Positions 16,810-26,386 are shown, counted from the first letter of the stretch. The stretch is DNA of 64,000 nt from an uncultured Prevotella sp. (GCA_944319935.1 CALUFM010000001.1:248001-312000), one strand, 5' to 3'. Notes: generated by a model not told the origin, from the sequence alone. Made by a program: numbers and translations.

Positions 16810-16860
16810 AAAACAAGGCGGCTGACTGTCAACCATGTTGCAGCCAGCCGCCTTGTTTTA
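16810..16860 (+). terminator. Intrinsic terminator after the nitroreductase gene
   Basis: A perfect 15-bp stem AAAACAAGGCGGCTG (16810-16824) pairs with 16845-16859. The arm ends in TTTT. Confidence 0.85.
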
Positions 16861-16882
16861 TCCGGCAATACTCCACCACTAT

Positions 16883-16990
16883 TGTAAAAGATGGCATATT
16901 AGCCAGCAAAAGACAACCTTTCATATTTCAATATGCCACCTTTCACAATGCGAAAGGCGGCATATTGAAAACATGATAAAAGACGTTGGC
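16883..16990. repeat. Degenerate AAAAGACGGC-type intergenic repeat, copy 3
   Basis: Contains a 19-bp inverted repeat with one mismatch (16926-16944 with 16952-16970: TTTCAATATGCC[A/G]CCTTTC), flanked by GTAAAAGATGGCATATT and ATAAAAGACGTTGGC words. It lies between convergent genes with no coding frame. Confidence 0.7.
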
Positions 16991-17028
16991 CAAACATGAA
17001 GACGCAACCGCTTCAACGAACGGCCTTT

Positions 17029-18276
17029 TTACTCATATCGCATTGATGCAGCAGGGCGTACACGCGACGCCAAATAACTCGGGGCAATCAGCACAAACAC
17101 GCTGATTAAGAGCGTCGCAACATTAATAAGGATTATCAGGGGGACATTAATCTCCACCGGCACCGTCTCTACGTAATAAGTAGCAGCGTCAAGTTTCACC
17201 ACACCTGTGTATTTCTGCAACAGCATAAGCCCGATGCCGACGACGTTGCCTATGGCCAAACCCCTGCCTATAATGAATACGGCAAACCACAAAAACGTCT
17301 TTCGGATGGTCTTGTTGCGCGCTCCCAAGGCCTTCAGCAAGCCTATCATCGACGTGCGCTCAAGTATTATTATCAACAATCCCGATATCATGGTAAAGCC
17401 GGCTACGCACAACATCAACGCTAGGATTATCCATACGTTGAGGTCAAGCAAGTCAAGCCAGGTGAATATCTGTGGATTAAGCCGCTGCACTGTTTCCGAC
17501 GAATACTGTACGCCGTATTTGTCAACCGTCCTGTTCACCTTGGAAACGAACCTCTCGGCGACCCCTTCCAAGCGGCTGAAATCTGACACTGTAACTTCAG
17601 CCCCACTGACCTGTTCGGCATCCCAGCCATTCAAACGCACAGTGGTGTACAGGTCAGCAAAGCACAATGACTTGTCAAACTGCGAGAGGTTTGTCTGGTA
17701 AATACCGCTGACCGTAAACCTGCGCACGCGGACATCTCCATTGTCGATGAAATACGCAAACACCTTGTCTCCGGCCTTCAGCCCCAAACGGTCAGCCATT
17801 ATCTGTGAGACAAGTATCTTGTTGCGCCCTACCGAATCGCTAAACGCAGGCATAGAGCCGCTTACCAAATTAGAGCGAATAAACGTCGTATCATATTCTT
17901 GGGCAACGCCCTTGAACACAACACCGAGAAAATCACTGTCTGTCTTGAGTATCCCTTGCTTTAAGGCATACCGCTGCACATGGCTGACGCCTTCAATGGA
18001 GCTTAATACACGCATCATGCTGTCAGGCATGTCCACGGGGGTCATGTCGCGTCCGTAAATCGAGTTGTACTCACCTACAGTGATGTTGCCGCCAAAACCT
18101 ATCACCTTGTCACGTATCGTGTGCTTGAAGCCAAGCACAATGCCTACGGAAACAAGCATGACAGCCAAACCAATTGCCACACCTGCAGTGGCAATCCTCA
18201 TCGCGGGGCGGCTGACCTTGCGGCGCAAGTCACCGCCTGAATAAATACGGCGCGCTATAAAAAGAGACAAATTCAT
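17029..18276 (-). CDS. FtsX/LolC-E family ABC transporter permease
   Basis: A 415-residue inner-membrane protein with one N-terminal helix (AGVAIGLAVMLVSVGIVLGF), a large periplasmic domain of about 220 residues, and three C-terminal helices. This is the layout of lipoprotein-releasing LolC/LolE subunits, and SMIGLLKALGARNKTIRKTF is the characteristic cytoplasmic loop before the last helices. No ATPase (LolD) is adjacent. The role in lipoprotein release is inferred from the family. Confidence 0.85.
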   Translation of the reverse strand: MNLSLFIARRIYSGGDLRRKVSRPAMRIATAGVAIGLAVMLVSVGIVLGFKHTIRDKVIGFGGNITVGEYNSIYGRDMTPVDMPDSMMRVLSSIEGVSHVQRYALKQGILKTDSDFLGVVFKGVAQEYDTTFIRSNLVSGSMPAFSDSVGRNKILVSQIMADRLGLKAGDKVFAYFIDNGDVRVRRFTVSGIYQTNLSQFDKSLCFADLYTTVRLNGWDAEQVSGAEVTVSDFSRLEGVAERFVSKVNRTVDKYGVQYSSETVQRLNPQIFTWLDLLDLNVWIILALMLCVAGFTMISGLLIIILERTSMIGLLKALGARNKTIRKTFLWFAVFIIGRGLAIGNVVGIGLMLLQKYTGVVKLDAATYYVETVPVEINVPLIILINVATLLISVFVLIAPSYLASRVRPAASMRYE

Positions 18277-18392
18277 TATTCGTACAACCTCCTTTGGTTT
18301 ATTTCAAGAACCTTGCACAACGGCAAGCCCAATGCCAATAACCCGACAATCTTCACTTCATAAACTGACATTCGACACTTCATACCGACACA

Positions 18393-20738
18393 TCAATTAA
18401 AGAAGTTCCATGAAACGCCAAAACGGAATATGCGCCCGTTGACAGGATAATGCGGCACAAGAAAACTGTTACCGCTGCTCGCGTTGACATGGCTCATCAT
18501 CACAAAGAAGCGCGTATGTTTCAAGTGCATGTTCGCATACACGTTCACAAACGGATAATTGCCAACCTCAACATTCGCCGTTCCATTGTCCTGCACGGTG
18601 AACTGTCCCAAAGCCGGGCTATAATCCAACGCCTCATATTTTGTGAAATAACGCATGTCAGCTCCCAAATCCACTCTCAACACCCTCGCAATCTTAAAGC
18701 GCAAGTAAAGGTTTGTATAAACATTGAGGGCCGGCACAGGCAAAACCTTCTCGTTACTCGACTTCTGGTATGTTATCAGGTTTTCCCAGTTGAGCGGGCC
18801 AAGCCTGAAGTCCTGGGCCAACTGCACTGTCATCAAACTGATGTTGCCAGAATGTTGCTTCACGGCCACACTGTTGCCGCTGCGCCCGAAATCATCGGTT
18901 ATTGAATAACGCTGCGCGAAATATGTATAATTCTGCAAGTTGTCGTATGCCACGCGCAGCCTCGTGCGTGTGCGCCTCAGCGTCAACGTCCCCTCGACAT
19001 GCGTGCGCAACTCCTGGTCAAGGTCATTGTTGTCCCACCAATAATGCTTTGAATGGTAGTGGCGGTAATAGAATGTAGGGTTAACACGGTGGAAATACGC
19101 ACGTGCGGCCAGCGTCACCGTGTCCTTGAACAGCCTGAAGTTGAGGTCGGCAGTGCCGTCAATTTTCAACTGGCCGGCGTCCTCACCCAACAGCCAGGCT
19201 TCTGCCGTTACGTCATAATGCAACATGGAACCTTGCCGTTTCACCAACTGGCCTCCTACGCTAAGAACGTGTTCGTTGTACGAATTGCGACCGCCAACAG
19301 AGTCTGGCAATGTGAAATGTCGCAAGTCTGACGTCACGAAAGCCCTCAGCCCGGCCTTTGCCCACTTGTTGAAGCCTTCAAGCAAAGCCACACCAAAAGT
19401 GTTTTTGAGCGAATAATGCGTGGTGCGGTCATATATGGAGTCACCGGCAGCACGCTCATACATGGGGAATGTGTCCATGTAATACCCCTCTGGCGTATCG
19501 TAAGCCTGGTATATTCGGGTGTAATTGTCAAACTTCAATGTATGTATGAAGCTCGTCACAGGCACGTATTCGTCTTTCATCCACGTCGTATCAACAGGTT
19601 CACCCCCGCCAAAATCCCTTGCCAAGCCGTCTGCTACTAACAAGCTGTCAGCCGCAGCCTTGTCAAGGGCTATCCTGTCATTGTCTGCCGCGGTGTCGCC
19701 GACAGGTTCGTCACCGGCTATCTTGGCGTCATCAGGACGCCCGGAGTAAGTTTTCCGCTCCTCAAACTCATCCTCGTCAAAGTCACGTCCTTCCTCTTCG
19801 GCCCGCTTGCGTGCCTCTTCCTTGGCCTTGCGCGCTGCATTCTCACGCTGTGATTCCATGGCAAATTTCTTCGCCTTAATCTCGTCTTCGGTCATCTTAA
19901 CCTTGCGGCGGAAACCGAAACTATACCTGTGCGTGAAAAATATGTGTTGGTTGTCATTGCGGTTCCAGTTCTCCGTAAACACGGTCGGGATTTCGTCATT
20001 ACGGAAGTCATCATCAAACATCTCCGGATGCGTCACGTAACGGTCGTCCGTTATGCCACCATTTTCCGCCACCTTCTCATGGTTAAGCGACACAAGCAGG
20101 TGCGCATTGTAACGCTCGCCGATGTAAGAAGCGTACATGGAGTAGTCAAAGTGCGACGTACTTTGACTCTGATAATAACCTCGTCCGTAAATGTAGTCAA
20201 ACTTGAATCCCACACCAAGCTCCTTGCCAGCGTTCACCCCGAACAGGGCTGTGAAGTGGTCTTCACCATTTGTCCTGTTACCACAGGTATTATAAGATAT
20301 GTTTGTGATTGGCGACAAAGTGTTGGTAAACTGGAATTTGTCCACCGGTGTCAGGAAATAGCCGTATGGTTGGGTGAAAACAAACTGCCCGCTTTCGTCG
20401 CGGTCAATGAATATACGGTTGATGCGTGGCGAGCCAAGGTTGCCCAACGTGTTGTATTCGCCGCGCACACCTTCGGTGAAAATCGTGTTCATATACATGT
20501 GGGGCATGGTGTCGGGCACGGCTGCCATGCGCTCACCCAAGCGTTCGTCCACAGTCCACACCTTGAGACCGCGTGGGATTTCCTTGTTTCTTGACGACAA
20601 CGAATCCTGACGCTGCCGTCTCGACGACGCCGACATGTAATCACCCTCGTCGGTCAATTGATTGTAATCCTGCGCATTGGCCGTAGTCCACTGACACGCC
20701 AACGCCAAAAACAAAGCCACGAATATCCTTGCCATCAT
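18393..20738 (-). CDS. Putative outer-membrane porin (Porin_10 family)
   Basis: About 780 residues. The signal peptide is visible after MMARIFVALFLALACQWTTA. The mature part opens with a region typical of Bacteroidetes putative porins (YNTLGNLGSPRINRIFIDRD and LTPVDKFQFTNTLSPITNIS) and ends in beta-rich sequence closing with FRFGVSWNFFN. A strongly charged stretch at about residues 290-345, with many Lys, Glu and Arg, interrupts the barrel and looks like an extramembrane helix or disordered insert. The ATG at 20736-20738 overlaps the stop of the upstream small membrane gene, implying coupling. Transported solutes are unknown. Confidence 0.85.
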   Translation of the reverse strand: MMARIFVALFLALACQWTTANAQDYNQLTDEGDYMSASSRRQRQDSLSSRNKEIPRGLKVWTVDERLGERMAAVPDTMPHMYMNTIFTEGVRGEYNTLGNLGSPRINRIFIDRDESGQFVFTQPYGYFLTPVDKFQFTNTLSPITNISYNTCGNRTNGEDHFTALFGVNAGKELGVGFKFDYIYGRGYYQSQSTSHFDYSMYASYIGERYNAHLLVSLNHEKVAENGGITDDRYVTHPEMFDDDFRNDEIPTVFTENWNRNDNQHIFFTHRYSFGFRRKVKMTEDEIKAKKFAMESQRENAARKAKEEARKRAEEEGRDFDEDEFEERKTYSGRPDDAKIAGDEPVGDTAADNDRIALDKAAADSLLVADGLARDFGGGEPVDTTWMKDEYVPVTSFIHTLKFDNYTRIYQAYDTPEGYYMDTFPMYERAAGDSIYDRTTHYSLKNTFGVALLEGFNKWAKAGLRAFVTSDLRHFTLPDSVGGRNSYNEHVLSVGGQLVKRQGSMLHYDVTAEAWLLGEDAGQLKIDGTADLNFRLFKDTVTLAARAYFHRVNPTFYYRHYHSKHYWWDNNDLDQELRTHVEGTLTLRRTRTRLRVAYDNLQNYTYFAQRYSITDDFGRSGNSVAVKQHSGNISLMTVQLAQDFRLGPLNWENLITYQKSSNEKVLPVPALNVYTNLYLRFKIARVLRVDLGADMRYFTKYEALDYSPALGQFTVQDNGTANVEVGNYPFVNVYANMHLKHTRFFVMMSHVNASSGNSFLVPHYPVNGRIFRFGVSWNFFN

Positions 20739-20962
20739 TTCATGAAACGGAACACACATTCAACAATCTTGAACACCATCGACACAAGTATCACCACCGT
20801 GCCTGCGTCTTGGTCGCCGTAAAAATACACAAGCACGCCTGCAAGTGCGCCCAGCATGAAGATGATGTTAAGCACGTTGCGCAACACTAAGTAGCGGTCG
20901 CCGCCGTCACGCCTGTGCCTTTGCCTTGGTTCATCGGTCCGTATGTCTTGGTTTGTTGTCAT
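20735..20962 (-). CDS. Small membrane protein, unknown function
   Basis: A 75-residue protein: a charged N-terminal third rich in Arg and Asp, then two hydrophobic segments (VLNIIFMLGALAGVLVYFY and AGTVVILVSMVFKIVECVF). No family is recognised with confidence. Its stop (20735-20737) is nested in the start region of the porin gene, so the two are co-transcribed and probably coupled. The conserved pattern of a tiny two-helix protein before a Porin_10 gene suggests a related role, but that is inference. Confidence 0.65.
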   Translation of the reverse strand: MTTNQDIRTDEPRQRHRRDGGDRYLVLRNVLNIIFMLGALAGVLVYFYGDQDAGTVVILVSMVFKIVECVFRFMK

Positions 20963-21056
20963 AATAATTGTTTTGGATTATGCGGTTGTTTGCTCTAACG
21001 GTCATGTAACATAAAATCCTGCGGTAACAAGTTTCCACGTTTCCGCCTTTTTACAT

Positions 21057-21713
21057 CTATTTTCCTTCCGTCACCGCGTCACGTATCAAACTGAAAACCG
21101 CATCCTTGCGGTCAACTGTCTTACGGCGAAACTTAGCCGTAATTGGCAGCAGACGGGTCTTTTTCTTGTTCAATGCGGCATCGTCGCTTATCATCTCCTC
21201 CGCCTTGTAAACCTCCTCACTGCGCGATGCCCCGCCGCCACCGTAGCGATAACTGATGCGTCCCATCGTCACTGTCAGATGACCGTCGGCGCAATGCGCC
21301 ACGAGTGTATAATGCAGTTTAGCCCTGTCAAGCGAAAGCAGCCTGTCGCTGAACACAAGCCATTCCCTAACCGTAGCCGCAATTATATGTTCCTGCCTGT
21401 TAACCAAAGCCACACGACTGCCCTCAAGCTGCCCTTCAGCCTTTGTCATGTCTGTAAGGCATTTAAATACCGCGTCATATATCTGGGCTGCCGTCTTGCC
21501 TGGCACGCTGACATCCATACGCCACTCAACACGTCCGTCAACCTCCGTGACAGCCCCTTCAAGATACTTGGCGTCCTTCACGTTACTGTTTACGGATGCG
21601 TGTGTCGAGTCAGCCTTCATCTGTTCGGCGACAGCATCAGGGCTTTCCCATACGCCTTGAGCCATAGCGGACAACGGTGTCAGGCACAAGGCAAGGATAA
21701 AAAGCGATTTCAT
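21057..21713 (-). CDS. Secreted DUF4468 domain protein
   Basis: About 218 residues with a clear signal peptide MKSLFILALCLTPLSAMAQ. The start at 21713 is preferred over 21722 because the promoter box at 21733-21740 would place transcription start near 21726. The domain spans VEWRMDVSVPGKTAAQIYDA to VAHCADGHLTVTMGRISYRY, matching DUF4468, a TBP-like-fold domain of Bacteroidetes exported proteins. Function unknown. It stands alone, with the porin pair downstream on the same strand. Confidence 0.75.
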   Translation of the reverse strand: MKSLFILALCLTPLSAMAQGVWESPDAVAEQMKADSTHASVNSNVKDAKYLEGAVTEVDGRVEWRMDVSVPGKTAAQIYDAVFKCLTDMTKAEGQLEGSRVALVNRQEHIIAATVREWLVFSDRLLSLDRAKLHYTLVAHCADGHLTVTMGRISYRYGGGGASRSEEVYKAEEMISDDAALNKKKTRLLPITAKFRRKTVDRKDAVFSLIRDAVTEGK

Positions 21714-21732
21714 TCTTTGCAAAATATTTGTG

Positions 21733-21740
21733 CAAAGTTA
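21733..21740 (-). promoter_or_regulatory. Promoter -7 box for the DUF4468 gene
   Basis: The minus strand reads TAACTTTG (TAnnTTTG), 20 bp before the preferred start. Confidence 0.65.
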
Positions 21741-22454
21741 ATAAATAATGTCCGACACACGTAACAAAAAGCATTATTTAACAACATTGCACCTCCACCA
21801 CGCCCTTTTGCATGCCAACCCAAAAGCCGGCTGACGGCATGGGACGAGACAACAAAAAGCAACCGATACACCCTGAAACGATGTCAAAACGTCACAACAT
21901 GAATTGCATCTTTCAAAAACAAAACCAAGAATAAAACATTAACAAAAAGCCTACCAACCATCAAAAAACAAGCAACAACAATACAAAGGACCACACTTTG
22001 CACCGCAAAACACGGTCTATTACCACGCCAAAGAGCATCAACAGTCAATGTGGCGAGCAACTACAACGCCCGTTTTCACGTCTGCGCCAACGCACAAACA
22101 TGGCCTTTCACAACATTACTGGCTGTCATTTTTTGCACATTATCACACAAAAACGTGCATCACGCTATAATGACGACACTTAAAATTGCACACGATTTTC
22201 ACCGCCAAACCGACAATCTATTTTTTATTTTAAGGCAATGCCCTGCGGGAAACGTCAACGAAAATCAAAAAGAAAGCAGATTGTCCAATATCAGACCACA
22301 ATGTCAAACGTTTGACATCCCAACCAACAGCCTATTCATAGGCAAGGTTTGAAAGGCTTACCAGCTTCACATAAAAGGACTAATCACTGGTTTCCACATT
22401 CACAAATGAAAATAAAAGCAGTAAGACGAACAAGTTGTCATATTGTACAAAAAC
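21741..22454. other. Long intergenic region without a convincing gene
   Basis: Between the DUF4468 promoter and the uvrB terminator. It is A/C-rich on the plus strand, and open frames of 60-100 codons on that strand look like composition effects, with no recognisable domain or promoter. Weak relatives of the GCAAAAC/CCTTTCAC repeat words occur near 22000-22120. An 18-bp palindrome at 22301-22318 is listed separately. Confidence 0.6.
22301..22318. promoter_or_regulatory. Perfect 18-bp palindrome, possible operator
   Basis: ATGTCAAACGTTTGACAT is its own reverse complement over all 18 bases. It resembles a dimeric regulator site, but no gene start lies within 500 bp on either strand, so its target is unclear. 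Confidence 0.35.
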
Positions 22455-22489
22455 GAAGGCCGAAATTCGACAAACAAATTTCGGCCTTC
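22455..22489 (-). terminator. Intrinsic terminator after uvrB
   Basis: A perfect 13-bp stem (22455-22467 with 22477-22489). On the minus strand it is followed by GTTTTTGT, giving a U-rich tail 20-50 bp after the uvrB stop. Confidence 0.85.
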
Positions 22490-22508
22490 ATCATAATGCG
22501 TAGCGTAT

Positions 22509-24551
22509 TTACTTTTTCTTCTCTTCCAACATGGCTTGCAGCCGCAACAGCTCGTCACGATATTGGGCGGCCTGTATGAAGTCAAGCTCTTTGGCGGCTT
22601 TCTTCATCAGGCGTTGGGTGTTGGCAATGCTCTTCTCAAGCTGCCCGCGGCTCATGTATGAGACAATCGGGTCTGCGGCGAAAGCCACATGTTCCTCTTC
22701 AATGTAGGGCTTGTAAGGTGTCGCGGCAACAGGCTTTTCAGTATCGGCGGCGGTCGTGCTGAGCGCGCCTGTATTTATGGCCTTGACTATCTGCTTTGGA
22801 GTAATATGATGGAGTTCGTTGTAACGCAACTGCTTCTCACGCCGACGCATGGTCTCGTCAATAGTAAGCTGCATGCTGGCCGTGATTTTGTCAGCATACA
22901 TTATAACCTTGCCGTTCACGTTGCGGGCGGCACGCCCTGCGGTCTGCGTAAGCGAACGGTGGGAACGGAGGAAGCCCTCCTTGTCAGCATCGAGAATTGC
23001 GACGAGAGAAACTTCAGGCAAATCAAGCCCTTCACGCAAAAGGTTGACACCGACGAGAACGTCGAAGACGCCCTCACGCAAGTCGTTCATTATTTTCACA
23101 CGGTCAAGCGTGGCCACATCACTGTGTATGTAATTCGCCCTGACACCGTGGTTTAGCAGATATTCGGTCAGTTCCTCAGCCATACGCTTCGTCAATGTTG
23201 TGACAAGCGTGCGCTCGCCACGCTCATTGCGGCGGATGATTTCCTCCATGAGGTCGTCTATCTGGTTCTCACTTGGACGCACCTCTATCTCGGGGTCAAG
23301 CAAGCCAGTCGGGCGGATTACTTGCTCGACAACCACTCCCCCAGCCTCAGCCAGCTCATAGTCAGCCGGCGTTGCAGACACATAAATGACCTGGTTTATC
23401 ATGGAATGGAACTCGTCGAAAGTCAAAGGGCGGTTGTCAAAAGCAGCAGGCAGACGGAAGCCATACTCGACAAGGTTCGTCTTACGGGCACGGTCGCCGC
23501 CGTACATCGCACTGATTTGAGGCACGCTGACATGGCTCTCGTCGATGACAAGCAAATAATCTTTCGGGAAAAAGTCGAAAAGGCAATATGGCTTCTGCCC
23601 CGGCTCACGGCCGTCAAAATAGCGCGAATAGTTTTCTATGCCTGAACAATGCCCAAGCTCCTTTATCATCTCCAAATCATATTCCACTCGTTCCTTTATG
23701 CGCTGGGCTTTGATTGAATCGCCTTGTTCATTAAAGAAATCGATTTGCTTCACCAAGTCATCCTGAATAAGGCACACGGCCTTCTCGGTTTGCTCTTTTG
23801 ACGTAACAAAAAGATTGGCAGGATAAATCTGATAACTGTCAAAAGACGCGAGGCGATGCAGGGTGACTGAATCAACTTCCTCAATGGTATCAATCTCGTC
23901 ATCCCAAAAACTGACGCGCAATACGTTGTCACTGTAAGCCATAAACACGTCAACCGTGTCACCACGGACACGGAAGTTGCCACGCTTCAACTCAAGGTCG
24001 TTGCGCACATAAAGAGCGTTTACAAGACCACGGAGAAAGACGTTGCGGTCAAGCTTCTGCCCACGGCGTATCGTGATGACGCTCTTCGCCATCTCCACCG
24101 GGCCTCCCATGCCATAAATACACGACACCGAAGACACCACAATGACATCCTTGCGGCCCGACAACAGTGACGACACTGCGGAAAGGCGCAAGCGGTCGAT
24201 TTCCTCATTGATGGCCAAATCTTTTTCTATATACGTGTCAGTCTGCGGCAAATACGCCTCTGGCTGGTAATAATCATAGTAAGACACATAGTATTCTACG
24301 GCATTGTCAGGAAAGAACGACTTCATCTCACTGTACAACTGGGCGGCAAGCGTCTTGTTGTGGCTGAGAATAAGCGTTGGCCTTCCCACATTGGCGATGA
24401 CGTTGGCCACCGTGAACGTCTTGCCGGAACCAGTTACGCCAAGCAACACCTGCGACTTTTCGCCGGCCAAAACCCCATCGGTCAATTGACTTATAGCCTC
24501 CGGCTGGTCACCTGTAGGCCTATATTCTGAAACAAGTTTGAATTTGCCCAT
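22509..24551 (-). CDS. uvrB: Excinuclease ABC subunit B
   Basis: Nucleotide-excision-repair helicase-like subunit that verifies DNA damage handed over by UvrA and recruits UvrC. At 680 residues the length is typical. Motifs in order: Walker A LLGVTGSGKTFTVAN near residue 40, the beta-hairpin YYDYYQPEAYLPQTDTYIEK near 95-115, Walker B-type FLVIDESHVSVPQ region near 340, ATRPTGL-type IRPTGLLDPEIEVRP near 415, helicase motif VGVNLLREGLDLPEVSLVAI near 500 and the C-terminal UVR motif LDFIQAAQYRDELLRL. It is a single-gene unit with a promoter box at 24583-24590. Confidence 0.98.
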   Translation of the reverse strand: MGKFKLVSEYRPTGDQPEAISQLTDGVLAGEKSQVLLGVTGSGKTFTVANVIANVGRPTLILSHNKTLAAQLYSEMKSFFPDNAVEYYVSYYDYYQPEAYLPQTDTYIEKDLAINEEIDRLRLSAVSSLLSGRKDVIVVSSVSCIYGMGGPVEMAKSVITIRRGQKLDRNVFLRGLVNALYVRNDLELKRGNFRVRGDTVDVFMAYSDNVLRVSFWDDEIDTIEEVDSVTLHRLASFDSYQIYPANLFVTSKEQTEKAVCLIQDDLVKQIDFFNEQGDSIKAQRIKERVEYDLEMIKELGHCSGIENYSRYFDGREPGQKPYCLFDFFPKDYLLVIDESHVSVPQISAMYGGDRARKTNLVEYGFRLPAAFDNRPLTFDEFHSMINQVIYVSATPADYELAEAGGVVVEQVIRPTGLLDPEIEVRPSENQIDDLMEEIIRRNERGERTLVTTLTKRMAEELTEYLLNHGVRANYIHSDVATLDRVKIMNDLREGVFDVLVGVNLLREGLDLPEVSLVAILDADKEGFLRSHRSLTQTAGRAARNVNGKVIMYADKITASMQLTIDETMRRREKQLRYNELHHITPKQIVKAINTGALSTTAADTEKPVAATPYKPYIEEEHVAFAADPIVSYMSRGQLEKSIANTQRLMKKAAKELDFIQAAQYRDELLRLQAMLEEKKK

Positions 24552-24582
24552 AACGCAAATAAGCTTTAATGGTTAAGCGGTG

Positions 24583-24590
24583 CAAAGGTA
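24583..24590 (-). promoter_or_regulatory. Promoter -7 box for uvrB
   Basis: The minus strand reads TACCTTTG (TAnnTTTG), 32 bp before the uvrB start. No SOS-type palindrome was noticed here. Confidence 0.65.
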
Positions 24591-24682
24591 AGCATTATTC
24601 TCCATTGTGACACCCTGACAAGCCCTTATATGAGCCAAAACACCAGTATAAAACCCATTTTTTCTTAAAAATGACGGACAAG

Positions 24683-24715
24683 CCTTGCCAATAATAAGAA
24701 TAATGTGTATTTTTG
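24683..24715 (+). promoter_or_regulatory. Promoter of the bamD-rpoZ operon
   Basis: TATTTTTG at 24708-24715, with CTTG (one change from TTTG) 21 bp upstream at 24683-24686. Transcription starting near 24722 rules out the ATG at 24713 as the bamD start. Confidence 0.7.
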
Positions 24716-24736
24716 CAGCCAAATGTGGAGTTTCTT

Positions 24737-25564
24737 ATGAAGAAAAATATTCTCATCCCAATATTTGCAGTCTTATTATTTTCAGGATGCGCGCACGAAT
24801 TCAACCAAGTCTACAAGTCGCAAGACAATACTTACAAATATGAATTCGCCAAGGAATGCTTTGCCAACGGCAAGTATTCACAAGCCATTTCACTACTGCA
24901 AGAATTGGTTACCATACAAAAAGGTACTGACAATGCCGAGGAAAGCCTTTACATGCTTGCCATGGCACAATATTGCGACCGCGACTACGAGGGGGCGGCC
25001 ATGACGTTCAAGAAATACCGCCAGTCATACCCTAAGGGCATATATGCCGAAATGGCGTCATTCTATATCGGCGAAAGCCTTTACATGAGTACACCCGAAC
25101 CGCGCCTCGACCAGACAGAAACTGTCAATGCCATTGCGGCGTTCCAAGAGTATCTTGACATCTATCCGGAAGCAAAACTGAAAAATGTGGCCCAGAACCG
25201 CATGTTTGAACTCCAGGACAAACTGGTCAAAAAGGAACTGTACTCCGCACAGCTTTACTATAATCTCGGGACATATTTTGGCAATTGCACCAGCGGAGGC
25301 AGCAACTATGAGGCATGCATCATAACAGCGCAAAACGCCATCAACGACTATCCGTACACCTCGTTACGCGAGGACTTTGCCTTGCTGATAATGAAGAGCA
25401 AGTTCGAACTGGCCGAGCAAAGCGTTGAAGAAAAGAAAATCGACCGTTATCGTGACGCAGAAGACGAATGCTACGGCTTCATCAACGAATACCCCGAGTC
25501 TAAGAACAAAAAACTTGCAGAGAAATATATTGCATCATGCAAGAAATACACAAAGGAAAAATAA
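24737..25564 (+). CDS. bamD: Outer membrane assembly lipoprotein BamD
   Basis: A 275-residue TPR lipoprotein of the BAM complex, which inserts beta-barrel proteins in the outer membrane. The signal peptide MKKNILIPIFAVLLFSGC ends in a lipobox, so the start is taken at 24737, 15 bp after the expected transcription start. TPR-like units are visible: YEFAKECFANGKYSQAISLL, ESLYMLAMAQYCDRDYEGAA and AEMASFYIGESLYM. It is followed 28 bp later by rpoZ, a conserved arrangement in Bacteroidetes. Confidence 0.93.
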   Translation: MKKNILIPIFAVLLFSGCAHEFNQVYKSQDNTYKYEFAKECFANGKYSQAISLLQELVTIQKGTDNAEESLYMLAMAQYCDRDYEGAAMTFKKYRQSYPKGIYAEMASFYIGESLYMSTPEPRLDQTETVNAIAAFQEYLDIYPEAKLKNVAQNRMFELQDKLVKKELYSAQLYYNLGTYFGNCTSGGSNYEACIITAQNAINDYPYTSLREDFALLIMKSKFELAEQSVEEKKIDRYRDAEDECYGFINEYPESKNKKLAEKYIASCKKYTKEK

Positions 25565-25592
25565 CAAAAACAAATATCGTAATATAACACAC

Positions 25593-25931
25593 ATGGACTA
25601 CAAGAAATCAAAAGCTCCAACTAACACAGTGACCCGCAACATCATGGATTTGTGCAAGGACACTGACAACATCTACGAAAGCGTGGCAATAATCTCAAAA
25701 CGCGCCAACCAGATTTCAGTAGAAATCAAACAAGACTTGAGCAAAAAACTTGCTGAATTCGCATCATACAATGACAGTTTGGAAGAAGTTTTCGAGAACA
25801 GGGAGCAAATTGAAATCTCTCGCTATTACGAAAAACTACCCAAACCTACATTGCTGGCCACACAAGAATTCATAGACGGCAACATCTATTGGCGTGACAC
25901 GCAGAAGGACAATCAAAAAGACATGCAATGA
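25593..25931 (+). CDS. rpoZ: RNA polymerase omega subunit, Bacteroidetes (Rpb6-like) type
   Basis: A 112-residue protein starting MDYKKSKAPTNTVTRNIMDL. The Rpb6/omega core is VAIISKRANQISVEIKQDLS, and the C-terminal extension includes FENREQIEISRYYEKLPKPT. Omega helps RNA polymerase assembly. The frame is open further upstream to 25425, but that part overlaps bamD and is basic and non-conserved. The stop overlaps the DUF4293 start by ATGA. Confidence 0.88.
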   Translation: MDYKKSKAPTNTVTRNIMDLCKDTDNIYESVAIISKRANQISVEIKQDLSKKLAEFASYNDSLEEVFENREQIEISRYYEKLPKPTLLATQEFIDGNIYWRDTQKDNQKDMQ

Positions 25932-26386
25932 TACAACGCAAACAAACATTGTTCTTGCTGCTCGCGCTGATTTTGACGATTGTATGCCTGTGTTTGCCAT
26001 TAGGGAATTTCATATCAGGCGAGACTATAGGTGAAAAATCAACGATGTACAACCTTTGGATATCACGTCCGGACGGAAGCCATGACTTTTCAGTATGGGC
26101 TTTGTTTGCCATACAGCTCATAACATGCCCCATATCGTTGATTGCAATTTTCACATACCGCAACAGGATAGCGCAAGGCAGATTCTGCATGTTCAACATC
26201 CTGTTATGCTTAGGATGGTATGCGGTTTTCGCTGTTATGCTGTTCACGATAAAGGACATGTCACACGACTTCACCCCGTCATTGACCACAGTGTTTCCCG
26301 CAATATCGATAATCCTATACTTAATGGCAAGAAAAGCGATATTAGCTGACGAAGCACTTGTACGCTCAGCGGACAGGATAAGATAA
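25928..26386 (+). CDS. DUF4293 family membrane protein
   Basis: A 152-residue inner-membrane protein with four hydrophobic segments: KQTLFLLLALILTIVCLCLP, FSVWALFAIQLITCPISLIA, MFNILLCLGWYAVFAVMLFT and PAISIILYLMARKAI. It matches the Bacteroidetes-only family DUF4293, usually encoded just after rpoZ as here. Function unknown. A terminator follows immediately. Confidence 0.85.
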   Translation: MIQRKQTLFLLLALILTIVCLCLPLGNFISGETIGEKSTMYNLWISRPDGSHDFSVWALFAIQLITCPISLIAIFTYRNRIAQGRFCMFNILLCLGWYAVFAVMLFTIKDMSHDFTPSLTTVFPAISIILYLMARKAILADEALVRSADRIR

